Positions 5,865 through 16,500 of a stretch of DNA of 18,097 nucleotides are shown here, in pieces. The notes beneath the pieces were generated by a model that saw only the letters and a program-made list of their open reading frames with translations, was not told where the DNA came from and searched no databases. Origin of the DNA: Candidatus Methanomethylophilaceae archaeon (lineage in GTDB: Archaea; Thermoplasmatota; Thermoplasmata; Methanomassiliicoccales; Methanomethylophilaceae); NCBI GenBank assembly GCA_016297775.1, contig JAEDGA010000020.1:1-18097 (forward strand), given 5' to 3'. Numbering within the stretch: the stretch's first letter is position 1; each line of letters begins with the position of its first letter. The translations under genes were made by a program, and so were the position numbers.

Positions 5865-8800
5865 ATGTCCCGCAACGTGTTGTTCATCCTGTCGTCACTC
5901 ATCATCCTGCTGTCTTTGACCTTCATTATGTCCGATGATACGGATGCGGCATATTCGGAGGATGTACGCGTCTTCGTACAGACGGACGACGGATATGTGA
6001 TGACATATTCCCAAGGGGGTACAGTGAAAGAGATCATGGAGGCCGGGTGCAAGAGTCTCGGTCTGAAGATCGTCTATTCCAAACTGGGTGCGATAGAATC
6101 CGTGGGCGGTATGAGTCCGTCATCGTCATCGGAGAATTGGAACATACATCAATGGATGCCTCTCGGCGTACACGACTGGTATGAGGTGGGATTCAACGAT
6201 GCATCGGATTCGTTAGCCATAACGGGCACGTCGTATTGTCTCCACATATCCGGACATTCCATGGAGAACGGCGTGAACGTATATGGTAAGCCGGATTTCA
6301 AACCAACATCCGACGGGTATGTGTTCATCAGATTCGATTACGGATATGACAGTACCGATCCCCTTGTGCAGGAAGCATTCACTACCGAGGATAGGATGAA
6401 CGGATTCTGGATCAAAGGTCACGGATCCAACATGGGTGAGGTCGTGGCCGATGCCATGGATCGCAACGGTTTCGAATGCAGCTTCACCATAGGGGATTAC
6501 GGAGGCAACGATCTCCAGTACTGGATAGACACATTCTTCGGAATAGAGGGCGATACGAACATCGGCGGCCCTATGGATTGGGCATATTGGTCCCAATACA
6601 TGTACATAAACGATGTGTGGTCATACAACCAGAAGACACTCGGGTATTACGATCCTGCCGTGTACAGATACATCGCGATCGTGTATATCATATCCTTGGA
6701 ATATTCGGAGGGATCCGGAGGTGCCGAGATCGATGTTCTGGATACGTTGCCGCGTATAACCGATACATCATCCGTGGATGCTCTGGTCAAGAGGAACATG
6801 GTGGACGTCACCTTCGAGTTGGACGGTGTGAAGATGACCTCGGTCAGGGTGAAGTTCAATACTACCCTGAATAGGGACATCATACCGTCCCCGCAGATCC
6901 CCGAAGGGATGTACTTCACCGGATGGGGGGATACCGGTGCACCCATCACGAGTGACACTGTATTCAAAGGTTACCTGCTGCCGATGACACATACGCTGAC
7001 ATATATGTCATATGACGGTACGGTGATGTTCACCGAACAGGTGATCAACGGCAATGCCGCATCATATGATACAGTACCTGTCAGACCGGAAACGGAAGGG
7101 TATGCTTTCCAATTCAAAGGGTGGAGTTCCGACGGCGGGACATCCGTGGACGACCTCACCGATGTCAGGGGGAGCATGATCCTTGTCCCGGTCTTCGAAC
7201 CCATAACGAAAAGTTTTGATGTCGTATTCATATCGAACGATGTTGTTCTTAAGAGGATGTCCGTACCGTACGGTACGTCAATCCCTCCCTCAGAGATCCC
7301 GTCATGCTCTGTCGATGACGGATATTACTTCACCGGATGGGGTGACACTTCCAAGACAATAGAGGGTGTGACGGAGTTTCGCGGATACACCGGGGCGATC
7401 ATAGGCCCCATGATCACATACATGGACGCTTACGGTAACGTAATGTGGCGTGAATCTGTGAAGAACGGAGATCCTGCTTCTTTCACAGGCATACCGTCCA
7501 AACACGATTCCGACGGACTGGTCTTCGGTTTCGTAGGATGGAGTGAGGACGCCTCCTCTGTGTACGGCGGATTGGATGCGGTCACGCGCGATCTGACGTT
7601 ATTCCCCATATTCGACAGCGGCAAGAGGATGTTCACCGTCACGTTCATGATCGATGGTATCGTGTTCGGCACCCCGTTCGAGGTGGAGGGCGGCACGATA
7701 TTATCAAACTCACAGATACCTATTCCCGACATACCGCCGGGAAAGCATTTCTCCGGATGGGGCAACACATCGGCACCGATCGTCGGAGACACCATATTCA
7801 GGGGTACGATGGTCCGGGATGCATGGCATACCCTGACGTTCATGGATGCGGAAGGAGGGATATTCAACACCGAGATCGTTGCCGACAGGGAGTCCTCAGT
7901 ATTCGCGGGCATACCTTCCAAGTCGGAATCCGTCTCGGAAACATTCTCCTTCAAATGGTGGAGCATCGACGGTTCTTCCATGGCGGATTTATCGTCGATA
8001 GAGTACGATATGACTCTCATTCCGTTGTTCGAATCGTCCCTGAAGACTTTCAGGATAACCTTCTTCTCGTATGACGGGTCGAGATATGCCGAAAGGTATG
8101 TGGAATATGGAAAGGCCCTGACAGATTATCCGTCAGGTCCCGAACGTCCGGATACGATTGACAAGATATACACTTTCAAGGGATGGAGCATGACGTTGAA
8201 CGGATACCTCCCGTTAGATCTGACATCTGTAACATCATCCAAGGTCCTGTATGCATCGTATACCTATGTGAGGCATCCGTACATCCTCACCCTGATCGAG
8301 AACGGCGAAGTACTCCACACTATCGACATGGCATATGGGGATTTCATCACCGAGGAAATCATGACAGGTACATCGGACGGGTATCTGTTGAGGCTGTATC
8401 GCGATCGTACCTTGTCGGAACGTGTAGGGACATCGTTCATGATCTCCGGGGATACCACGTTATACGTATCGCGTCTGTTCGGTACCTATTCGGTGTCGGA
8501 TACAGACAGGAACGGGATCCGCGTATCACTCGCAGGGATGACTTCCGAAGGGCTGATCGAGGAGAGGGGTGCATACACGATCTGTGACCTTTCCGCATTC
8601 GCTGATGGGAAGTATGCGGTCATGGATACTTCGGATCTCAAGAGGATATGCGATATCACCGACATCGATGCCATGGCACGCATCATCCTGTATCGCGGGG
8701 AGATGGTGTTCCGCGCATCGGACCTGTGTGGTGTGGCGGAGGGAGAAATCTCGTTCTCCATAGGGAAGGGACCCACATCCTCGGTGAGGATAAATTCTGC

Positions 8801-10415
8801 ATTAAAGAGGGTGTCATGGGATTCATCGTTCACCGTAGGATTGAAGTCGGGAGGGCGTACGATCGGCGATACATCCATGGTACGTTTGAGTTTCCCGTAC
8901 GTTTCCGATCCCGACCCATCCGTATCTGCGGCAGCGTGGTCGGCGGATGCCAACACGGGCATACTCACATCGCTTGTATGTGATGTGTCCGAGGGATACA
9001 TATCGTTCCGTGCGGTCGGTCTCCCGTATGTGGTGATCGGTACCGATCGTGAACGTACATCCGATATCCGTTTCGGAGATCCGTGTCCGTACGGTGATGT
9101 TTCGTATTCCAAAGGGGGCGCCGTTCTGGACCGCATGGATATCGACGGTGCCTCGGAGACCCTGCATATACCATCAGCATTCGAAGGTACAGTCCTCACC
9201 ATCATAGGCGAGGGTGCGTTCTCAGGTGTCAGAAACGTATCTGCGTTGGTGATACCAGCTACAATAACATCGTTCTGTTGGGATTCCCTACTGGGTTCGG
9301 ATGTGTCCGATGTATATTTCCTCGGAGATATGCCCGAATTCATAGGTGATAGGCCATCGTCCATAGAGGTGCATCGCGCATCAGACGCATCCGGATGGGA
9401 TGAGGATACGGATGTGCTCAACATCATGACATACTCGGTCAAAAGATCGGTGATGACATACTATCTGATAGACGGAGAGATCACCATACGTTCCTGGGTG
9501 TCCGGTACGGATGCGGAGATACCCGCATCCATAAACGTTGGAGGTACCGGATATCCCGTAACCGGGATAGGATGCTGTGCGTTCATGGACAGCCCGGTGA
9601 TCAACGTCAGCATACCGTCCTCGGTGCTTCGCGTACACACACGTGCGTTCTATGGGTGCACATCCCTTACGGGATTGACATGGGTCCAGGGCGGTTCTGC
9701 CATATCCTTGGCCGATGAGGCGTTCAGGAAATGTTCGGAACTCCGGAGCAATCCCGATACCATCCCTGACACCGTACGTTTCATAGGTTTCGAGACGTTC
9801 AGGGATTGTCATTATCTGAGGTCGCTGTCGATACCCGATTCAGTCACCGACATCCGTGCAGGTGCGTTCTACGACTGCATAAGGTTGGCGGATGTATCCA
9901 TCGGGAAAGGTATCGATACGATACCGGCCAGATGTTTCGAATACTGCACGGTATTGAACGGCATCCTGATCCCGGATAATGTGGTACGTATCGATTCCCG
10001 TGCATTCGGAGAATGTTACGCCCTATCATATATCGACCTCAATCATGTTACGGATGTCGGTGTGTTCGCATTCACTCAATGCCGTACGCTTTCGGATGTC
10101 ACGTTCGGAAGTTCGTTGACATCTCTGGGAAGGGGATGTTTCTCTTCGTGCAACATGATGGGATCGGTCACTGCATATTGTGCTCAGCCTGAGGGATTCA
10201 CGGATGCTTTCGATTCTGCAGGCGAGATTCCTGAAAAACTGAAGATCGATGTTGATAGCGCAATGTCCCCGCACTGGGCTGTGGCCCATGGGACTATCGC
10301 AGAAGAGGATGATCTCATGGAAAGCTTCGAGGCACGTACGATGCCTTATGTGATCGGTTCGATGATCGTTTTCTTCCTGATCGCCGGTGCGATCACATGG
10401 AGGTACCACAGGTAA
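5865..10415 (+). CDS. Large anchored surface protein: DUF4430-like, B-repeats, LRRs
   Basis: Predicted extracellular protein of 1516 residues; last gene of the importer operon. Order: signal peptide (1-29); DUF4430-like domain 1 (34-130; GGTVKEIMEAGC helix, NWNIHQW strand); DUF4430-like domain 2 (151-278; rich in Trp/Tyr, e.g. YWSQYMYIND and YYDPAVYRY); Listeria-Bacteroides/InlB-type B-repeats (314-800) arranged as a two-part supermodule repeated three times plus a partial copy; an all-beta region (804-1060) whose latter part resembles the membrane-proximal domain of the protein encoded at 10576; BspA-type LRR_5 repeats (about 1085-1440; e.g. TRAFYGCTSLTGL, AFYDCIRLADVSI); a C-terminal helix (1495-1511) with tail RYHR. 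The ATG lies 5 nt after AGGAGA and 1 nt after the ATPase stop. B-repeats and LRRs are common in adhesins; position beside an importer and the twin DUF4430-like domains suggest ligand capture instead or in addition. Confidence 0.82.
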   Translation: MSRNVLFILSSLIILLSLTFIMSDDTDAAYSEDVRVFVQTDDGYVMTYSQGGTVKEIMEAGCKSLGLKIVYSKLGAIESVGGMSPSSSSENWNIHQWMPLGVHDWYEVGFNDASDSLAITGTSYCLHISGHSMENGVNVYGKPDFKPTSDGYVFIRFDYGYDSTDPLVQEAFTTEDRMNGFWIKGHGSNMGEVVADAMDRNGFECSFTIGDYGGNDLQYWIDTFFGIEGDTNIGGPMDWAYWSQYMYINDVWSYNQKTLGYYDPAVYRYIAIVYIISLEYSEGSGGAEIDVLDTLPRITDTSSVDALVKRNMVDVTFELDGVKMTSVRVKFNTTLNRDIIPSPQIPEGMYFTGWGDTGAPITSDTVFKGYLLPMTHTLTYMSYDGTVMFTEQVINGNAASYDTVPVRPETEGYAFQFKGWSSDGGTSVDDLTDVRGSMILVPVFEPITKSFDVVFISNDVVLKRMSVPYGTSIPPSEIPSCSVDDGYYFTGWGDTSKTIEGVTEFRGYTGAIIGPMITYMDAYGNVMWRESVKNGDPASFTGIPSKHDSDGLVFGFVGWSEDASSVYGGLDAVTRDLTLFPIFDSGKRMFTVTFMIDGIVFGTPFEVEGGTILSNSQIPIPDIPPGKHFSGWGNTSAPIVGDTIFRGTMVRDAWHTLTFMDAEGGIFNTEIVADRESSVFAGIPSKSESVSETFSFKWWSIDGSSMADLSSIEYDMTLIPLFESSLKTFRITFFSYDGSRYAERYVEYGKALTDYPSGPERPDTIDKIYTFKGWSMTLNGYLPLDLTSVTSSKVLYASYTYVRHPYILTLIENGEVLHTIDMAYGDFITEEIMTGTSDGYLLRLYRDRTLSERVGTSFMISGDTTLYVSRLFGTYSVSDTDRNGIRVSLAGMTSEGLIEERGAYTICDLSAFADGKYAVMDTSDLKRICDITDIDAMARIILYRGEMVFRASDLCGVAEGEISFSIGKGPTSSVRINSALKRVSWDSSFTVGLKSGGRTIGDTSMVRLSFPYVSDPDPSVSAAAWSADANTGILTSLVCDVSEGYISFRAVGLPYVVIGTDRERTSDIRFGDPCPYGDVSYSKGGAVLDRMDIDGASETLHIPSAFEGTVLTIIGEGAFSGVRNVSALVIPATITSFCWDSLLGSDVSDVYFLGDMPEFIGDRPSSIEVHRASDASGWDEDTDVLNIMTYSVKRSVMTYYLIDGEITIRSWVSGTDAEIPASINVGGTGYPVTGIGCCAFMDSPVINVSIPSSVLRVHTRAFYGCTSLTGLTWVQGGSAISLADEAFRKCSELRSNPDTIPDTVRFIGFETFRDCHYLRSLSIPDSVTDIRAGAFYDCIRLADVSIGKGIDTIPARCFEYCTVLNGILIPDNVVRIDSRAFGECYALSYIDLNHVTDVGVFAFTQCRTLSDVTFGSSLTSLGRGCFSSCNMMGSVTAYCAQPEGFTDAFDSAGEIPEKLKIDVDSAMSPHWAVAHGTIAEEDDLMESFEARTMPYVIGSMIVFFLIAGAITWRYHR
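6804..8264 (+). repeat. Tandem B-repeat supermodules (about 138-140 codons)
   Basis: Inside the 1516-residue protein, two alternating repeat types form a period of 138-140 codons. Units start at 6804, 7218 and 7635, with a partial fourth at 8049. Type A carries VTF..DG followed by YFTGWGDT-like and a T-x-FRG ending; type B carries LTYM/LTFM, E-V-x-N-G, FKGWS and LIP(L/V)FE endings. The copies are diverged at DNA level, so the duplication is old and protein-level selection has kept it. Confidence 0.7.
9147..10184 (+). repeat. BspA-type leucine-rich repeat region
   Basis: Codons 1095-1440 of the 1516-residue protein contain diverged LRR_5 units of roughly 22-24 residues with the recurring pattern AF..C..L..(V/L).IP..V..I. 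These fold as a solenoid in known BspA proteins and often mediate binding to surfaces or host proteins. Confidence 0.7.
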
Positions 10416-10493
10416 CACGGGATTCAGATGTCCTGTGGCCGGATTCGGAGTGAATGTATCAGCGGACGCTGGATTTTATGATACAATTTTTTT
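10406..10493 (+). terminator. Probable transcription termination zone of the operon
   Basis: A 7-bp inverted repeat (CCACAGG at 10406-10412, CCTGTGG at 10432-10438) spans the TAA stop of the operon's last gene. About 50 nt later comes a run of seven T residues (10487-10493). Archaeal transcripts commonly end at T-runs with or without a hairpin. The T-run directly abuts the operator-like dyads of the next gene. Confidence 0.4.
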
Positions 10494-10515
10494 AGTTGGA
10501 TTATACAACCAACTA
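10493..10515. promoter_or_regulatory. Operator-like dyad, copy 1, giant-gene promoter
   Basis: Perfect dyad: TAGTTGG, nine bases (attatacaa), CCAACTA. This is the best copy of the motif shared with the operon promoter at 551-593. The spacer includes TTATAC, a possible TATA element, so binding here would compete with TBP. Confidence 0.65.
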
Positions 10516-10529
10516 CTTATACTCTGATT

Positions 10530-10552
10530 TAGTTGTCATATACATCCAACTG
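10530..10552. promoter_or_regulatory. Operator-like dyad, copy 2, giant-gene promoter
   Basis: TAGTTGT, nine bases (catatacat), CCAACTG; six of seven positions of each arm match copy 1. The centres of the two copies are 37 bp apart. A further TATA-like element, CTTATACT (10516-10523), lies between the two, so transcription started from it would begin at about 10545, inside copy 2. Confidence 0.6.
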
Positions 10553-10564
10553 CCTTTGTGCAGT

Positions 10565-10570
10565 GGGAGG
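10565..10570 (+). promoter_or_regulatory. Ribosome-binding site that fixes the start of the giant gene
   Basis: GGGAGG ends 5 nt before the ATG at 10576. An upstream in-frame GTG at 10558 would place this site inside the coding region and would add six polar residues before the signal peptide, so the ATG is the likely start. Confidence 0.7.
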
Positions 10571-10575
10571 ATGAA

Positions 10576-13500
10576 ATGACAAAGAACAAGAGCATCATGC
10601 TCATGTCATTGATCTGTCTGTGCCTGTTGTGCGTTTGTACGATAGGCGCATTCGCATCGGATGATTCCTATGCGGAAGAGAATGTGACCGTAACGGAGAA
10701 CGGCCTCACATTCCAACTGATCGATGGCGAGAGCGGTAAAATCGCAAAGCTGACGAATACTGGTTCGCTGAGCGGGGAGATAACCGTTCCTGCTACTGTG
10801 AATTACCGTGGCGTGCCCTATCCCGTCGCGGATTCGGATTCTTTCTCCGGTAACAACAATGTTACCAAGGTCGTTTTCCTTGGAGAGATGTCCAAAATCC
10901 CTTCCGAGATTTTCAGCAATTGTACCGGTATCGTCAGTGTCGAATTCTCCAAGGTCGGTTCCATCGGTGACAAGGCATTCTACAGATGCACTTCGCTCAC
11001 TGATGTTAAGATCTCTGGTGATGTTAAGGATATTGGAACCAACGCATTCTACGGTTGTTCCTCACTCAAATCGATGAAGTTGTCCGGAGTCGTCAATATC
11101 GGATCCAACGCATTCTACAACTCCGCACTGGAGACCATCGATGTGGGTACCGGTGTGGAGACCATCGGCAGTTCTGCATTCTACGGAACAAGGATAACAT
11201 CCTTCAACCTTCCCAATCTCAAAGCTATAAATGGCTCATTCAACGGGATGAAACTGCTTGTGGAGGTCAATGCACCTTCCGTCACATCCGTCAAATCCAA
11301 TGCGTTCTATCAGTGTGCTTCCCTTGAAAAGGTGAAATTATCCGATAAAGTTACCGAGTTCAATTCCACCAACGCATTCAGCGGATGCAACAAGCTCACT
11401 TCCTTGGTCATCGGTTTCACCGATTCCGCCAATATATCTAACGGTGCATTCGCATCGCTCAAGATCGAGAACACCATCCTTTCCGATACGAAGGTGATCT
11501 ACGTCCCCAGGACAGCGACCTCCTTTACCATCCCCGATGGTACCGTCGAGATATGTCATTCCGCGTTCAGATACGGAATCATCGAGACCATAACCATCCC
11601 TTCCACGGTAAAGACCATCGGCATGTATGCATTTGCAGATTGTACCGCGTTGAAAGCGGTCACCATCGAAGGCAACGGACTGGAATCTCTGCAGTCGTAT
11701 GCGTTCAAAGGATGTAAGTCACTTACCGACATGATCCTGCCCGATTCTGTCACTGAAGTAGGTTCATACGCTATCAACGAGACGAAATTGTCCAAATCTG
11801 TGATTCTGAATCTCTCCGGCGTAAGGACTCTTGTGTACCTTTCAGTGGGTTCTACCATACCTGATGATGTCGTATGCATCGGAAGCAGATCCATCCCGGG
11901 AGGAATCGATACTCTGACGATACCTGCATCCGTGAGGACCCTGTCGTCATATGCGTTCAGCGGATCCACTCTGAAAGATGTGACCATCCCCTCCACCGTG
12001 GAGGTCATGGACAACTACACCTTCGCGCAGTGCACATCCCTGAAAGAAGTGGAATTCGAGAGCGGCATCACCTACCTGCCTGCCTATTGTTTCAGCGGAT
12101 GCACGGGCCTCGAAAAGGTCACCATCCCCGACAGCGTTTCCGCTTTGAACAACAATGTGTTCTACAACTGTTCGTCCCTTGGAACCATCATCGTACCTGC
12201 ATCCGTGAAGACCATCGGCGGTTCCGCATTCTACGGTTGCAAATCTCTAACGTCAGTGGATATCAAGGGTAATCCCGATATCACCGGTGCATCGGTGTTC
12301 AACGGTTGCAGCTCTCTCGCAAGCATCAATCTGTGGGAGGGTATCGGTTCCATCCAGAGCAACATGTTCCGCAACTGTACCAAACTCAGTAGCATAACAA
12401 TCCCCTCCACGGTTGAGAGCATCGGCAGTTATGCATTCTACGGATGCGGACTCAAATCGATAACACTGCCCGCATCAGTGAAGGTCATCGATTCCAGTTC
12501 GTTCGCATCCTGTGCTTCACTCGAATCCGTAACGATTCGTGGAACACATGTGGATATCAAAGGCTCTGCGTTCAGTAAATGTACCAATATCAAGACCTTG
12601 GACATCTACGGAATGCTGAAGCTCACCTCCTCGTCCTTCAGCAACGTCACAGGTATCGAGAATCTCATCATCCATACATCTGTGCCACTTTACAACGATT
12701 ATCTCGTATCCGCTCTCGCGTCCATCACGGCCGTGGAGAACGGCGTGAAAACGGTCAGCGTGACTTATGATAACGGAACTCCAGTCAAAGGCAAGATGAT
12801 AATATCCACCGGAAGCACCCTTGTTCTGGGTGACGATATCGTGGCTACCACATTCTCCTGTCTTGATACCGCGGTATCCGGAAAATCCATCTCTGTCTCA
12901 CCCGGTAACAAGGTGTTCTCCATCGTCGGAGATACCGTCGTATCCGGCAACGTGTTGATACACGCAGGAAACGGAACATCCGACCTTTCCATAGCGAAAG
13001 GCGTTGTGTCTGCCGCCCCCTATTCCTTCTCCGTATCGGGCGCATCCGTGATCACACTGCCCGCCGGTATGACCGATGTCCTCAGTAACGCCTTCGTAGG
13101 CAACACCGCTGTCAGGAACGTTATGATCAACAGCGATGTGCAGTTCGCATCCGACTCCGGTATCGAATCCTCGGTCAAGTTCTTCAAGAACAGTATCGTC
13201 GATGTGGTGACCGGTGATCTGCCTCTGTACGGAGTGTTCACCGTCGTAGGCGACAGTACTGTGATCATGGAGATGAACGATATCCATGCATCCATCTCCG
13301 TCATCACCGATGGTACCGCCATAGCATTCTCCGTAACTCCCGATAATTCCTATAACAGGTCCAAGATCGTCGTGAAGAACGGTGATGTCACCCTCAACCT
13401 TATGGCGGCGGACTCCGAAACGAAGATCGGTGAGAACTCCGTCGCTGGAATGTATTACATGTCCTCCGTCGCCGGAGATACCAAACTGAGCATCACCGGT

Positions 13501-16500
13501 ATAGAGCTCAACAGATATGGTGTTACATATCCTGCAGATATGACGGGATTCATCATGGAGACCTTCGGAGGTTCCAAGGATATCCCCCACGGCAATAAGA
13601 TAAGTTTCTCCGTTCTCGCCAAGCCCGGATATGTCATCGATGGTATATCGGTAACATCCAATGCTGTTCCCCTGACGCCCACATCGACGCTTAACGGACT
13701 GTACTGTTATTCTATCGAGGTTACGGACGATATCGAGATCGCGATCTCCGGTATAGTGCCTGACAGATCGTTCACCGTCACCTTCGACACGGACGGTGGT
13801 ACCGCAGTCGATCCGAAGACCGTATACAACGGTATGACCGTGGGTGCACCCGTTACCGAAAAACCCGGATATATCATCGAAGGATGGTATACTGATTCCT
13901 CCAAGACCGTCGCTTACGACTTCGCGGCACCTGTCATAGCAGATATGACACTTTATGCGAAATGGGTCGTCGACACATCTTCCATGGTCACCGTCGTTTT
14001 CTCCGGGGATAACGGTGCAGTGTCCGCCATAATCAATGGATACAGGGAGATCGCAAGCGGCACCAAGGTGCCCGCAGGCAGCAACGTCATGTTCGTCTAT
14101 GATGCGGATCTCAGATACGAGTTTGCATCCTGGATGGTGAACGGCAATGTCGTGGAGTCCGCCGGGCCCATGTATGCGATGTCCGTTGCATCCGATGTCA
14201 CCGTCAAGGCGACATCCATCTACCTCGCGTCCACACCCTACGTGAACCACTACGATTCGTACACACCCGTGAATGGACACTATTCAAACATCTGGAACAG
14301 CGGAAAGGGTAACACCACCGGTGCACAGTTCACGGGAATGACCTACTTACCCGCGATCATGGGCGGATATGCGTATGCGAAGGTCGATAATTATCTGGAA
14401 AAGATCGATATAGAGACAGGAGTGATTGTAAAGACAGTAAAGACGGCAGATTCATACAGCGGATTCTATAACTATACATGTACAGGTAACGGACTCATAC
14501 TGGATTGTCTGACCGGAAAGGTGTTCGATCAGGATCTGGAACAGGTGTTCTCCATAGGTTCCACGTCCGCAAGGTCGTACTACTACGATCAGAAGTTCTT
14601 CGTTGCGACGAAGGACGGTACATTCTGTTATTCCGCCGTGGATGCGGACACCAAGGTATCCGACAACGTTCACAAGCCCCTTTGGAACGTCAAGGTCGAT
14701 CAGGTCGTCTCCAACTACGAAGGTAGCTCCACCATGTTCTTCTTCAAAGATTACATGTACGGAGTGGCCATGGTGAACAAGGTCATATCCCTGATCACCC
14801 TGGATGTGGACACAGGCGCATTGATCGATACTGTGACGATCCCGGAGTTCGAAGGAAAGTCCATCAACACCGGATACATGGATTTCAACGAGGGATATGC
14901 GACCATAACCGCATACGGTGCGGGAATATTCGATTCCACATCTCCCGAATCGATCATCAACATCGCATCTGTCAAGATCGATGACAATGGTTACTTCAAC
15001 AGGGCATCCCTCAGGGCGATCTCGTCCAACACCGGCAACAGCTATTGCAGCGCACTCATCGTAGAGGGCGGTCTGGGATATGTGTTCGCATCCGGTGTGT
15101 TCCAGGTGTACGACATGGAGACCATGAAGCTCCTGGCATCGTCCTCGAAATATTCTGCGGGAGGATCAAACATAAGTAGCCATGGTTCCATGGCCATCAC
15201 CACCGGTCATTCCGGAAAGGTGATCGGATACGTGATACCGTACAATAGTAGCAAGGATCTCTGTGTGTTCGAGTACACGATATCCACCAACACCCTGGAA
15301 TCCTACATGCTCAAGGACGCGGCCATCACCTCACAGTACGCATCCGGACAGGTACGTATCGCGGAGAACGGTTACATCCTGTGGGTGAACGATTCCGGTA
15401 CGATGTTCTGCATCGCACCGACCAATGATGTCACCATCGTATACCCGGACGGTAACAGCACGGTCCTCAAGGTGATCGAAGGCAAGACACTTGCTGCAGA
15501 TCCCGCGATATCCGGATATTACACCGACGAGGCCTGTAAGAATGCATTCGACCCCTCCACCGCCATAACCGACGAACTCAAACTGTACGTCAAACTCAGC
15601 GAATGGTATGTGGATGACGGAACGTTGCATGTGGTAGATGGATCCGTGATGTCCGATCTCGGTACTACAGATCAGCCCTGGAGGTCCGAGGCCTTCACCA
15701 AGGTGATCATCGAGGACGGTGTGACATCCATCGGAGCCAACGCGTTCTATGGATTCATCGGCATAGAGGAGGTCACCGTTCCAGGTACGGTGAGAACTAT
15801 CGGAGCCAATGCATTCTACGGATGCATAGCGCTGGATACATTCACATACATATCCGGATTCGATTCCGTAGATGTCTCCGCATTCTCGGGATGCATATCT
15901 CTGACGTACAGTGTCAGATTCGTATCCGACGGGGACACGTATGCTGAGGTCATCGGTATGCCTTTCAGCACTATCGATGTACCCAGGGATCCTGTGCGTG
16001 AAGGATACACCTTCGCAGGATGGGATGTGACCATTCCCGATGTGATGCCTCTGAAGGATACCATCGTCACCGCAAAGTGGAACATCAACAGCTATACTGT
16101 TACATTCATCCTCGACGGAGAGGTATACGGCACACCCACATTGGTAGAATACGGGACAGAGATAATACTCCCCAAGACACCTTCCAAGGCCACCGACAGG
16201 GTTTACACCTACAAGTTCAGCGGATGGGAGGGCTACACCGACGGAATGATCGTCTCCAAGGACGTCGTATTCAACGGATCCATCGTGGCATCCGAACGTC
16301 CGGTGGACAGGTACAGCTTCTGGTTGATCGACTCCACCGGTGAATACGATTCCATCAACGGATGGTACACCGCCGACGGTACGGATGCGCTCGATGCGTT
16401 CATCACCGCCATGGATACCGCGAAGATCTCCATCGGTATCGAGTACAGCACCAACGGACACTTCTTCAACGATTCGTCCATCGATGTCTGGTCCGTGGGA

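Noticed and set aside
8486..9442. Minus-strand open frame (318 codons) inside the 1516-residue protein gene
   Set aside because: Ser/Asp-rich antisense shadow without start signals; the plus strand carries the recognisable domains.
10843..12675. Regular repeats considered as a possible CRISPR array
   Set aside because: The repeats keep the reading frame and encode LRR units; there are no identical repeats separated by unique spacers and no cas genes.
12898..14280. Long minus-strand open frame (460 codons) inside the giant gene
   Set aside because: It lies fully antisense to a gene with clear repeats, signal and anchor. Its peptide is rich in Gly, His, Asp and Cys with no domain pattern, typical of a shadow produced by biased codons.
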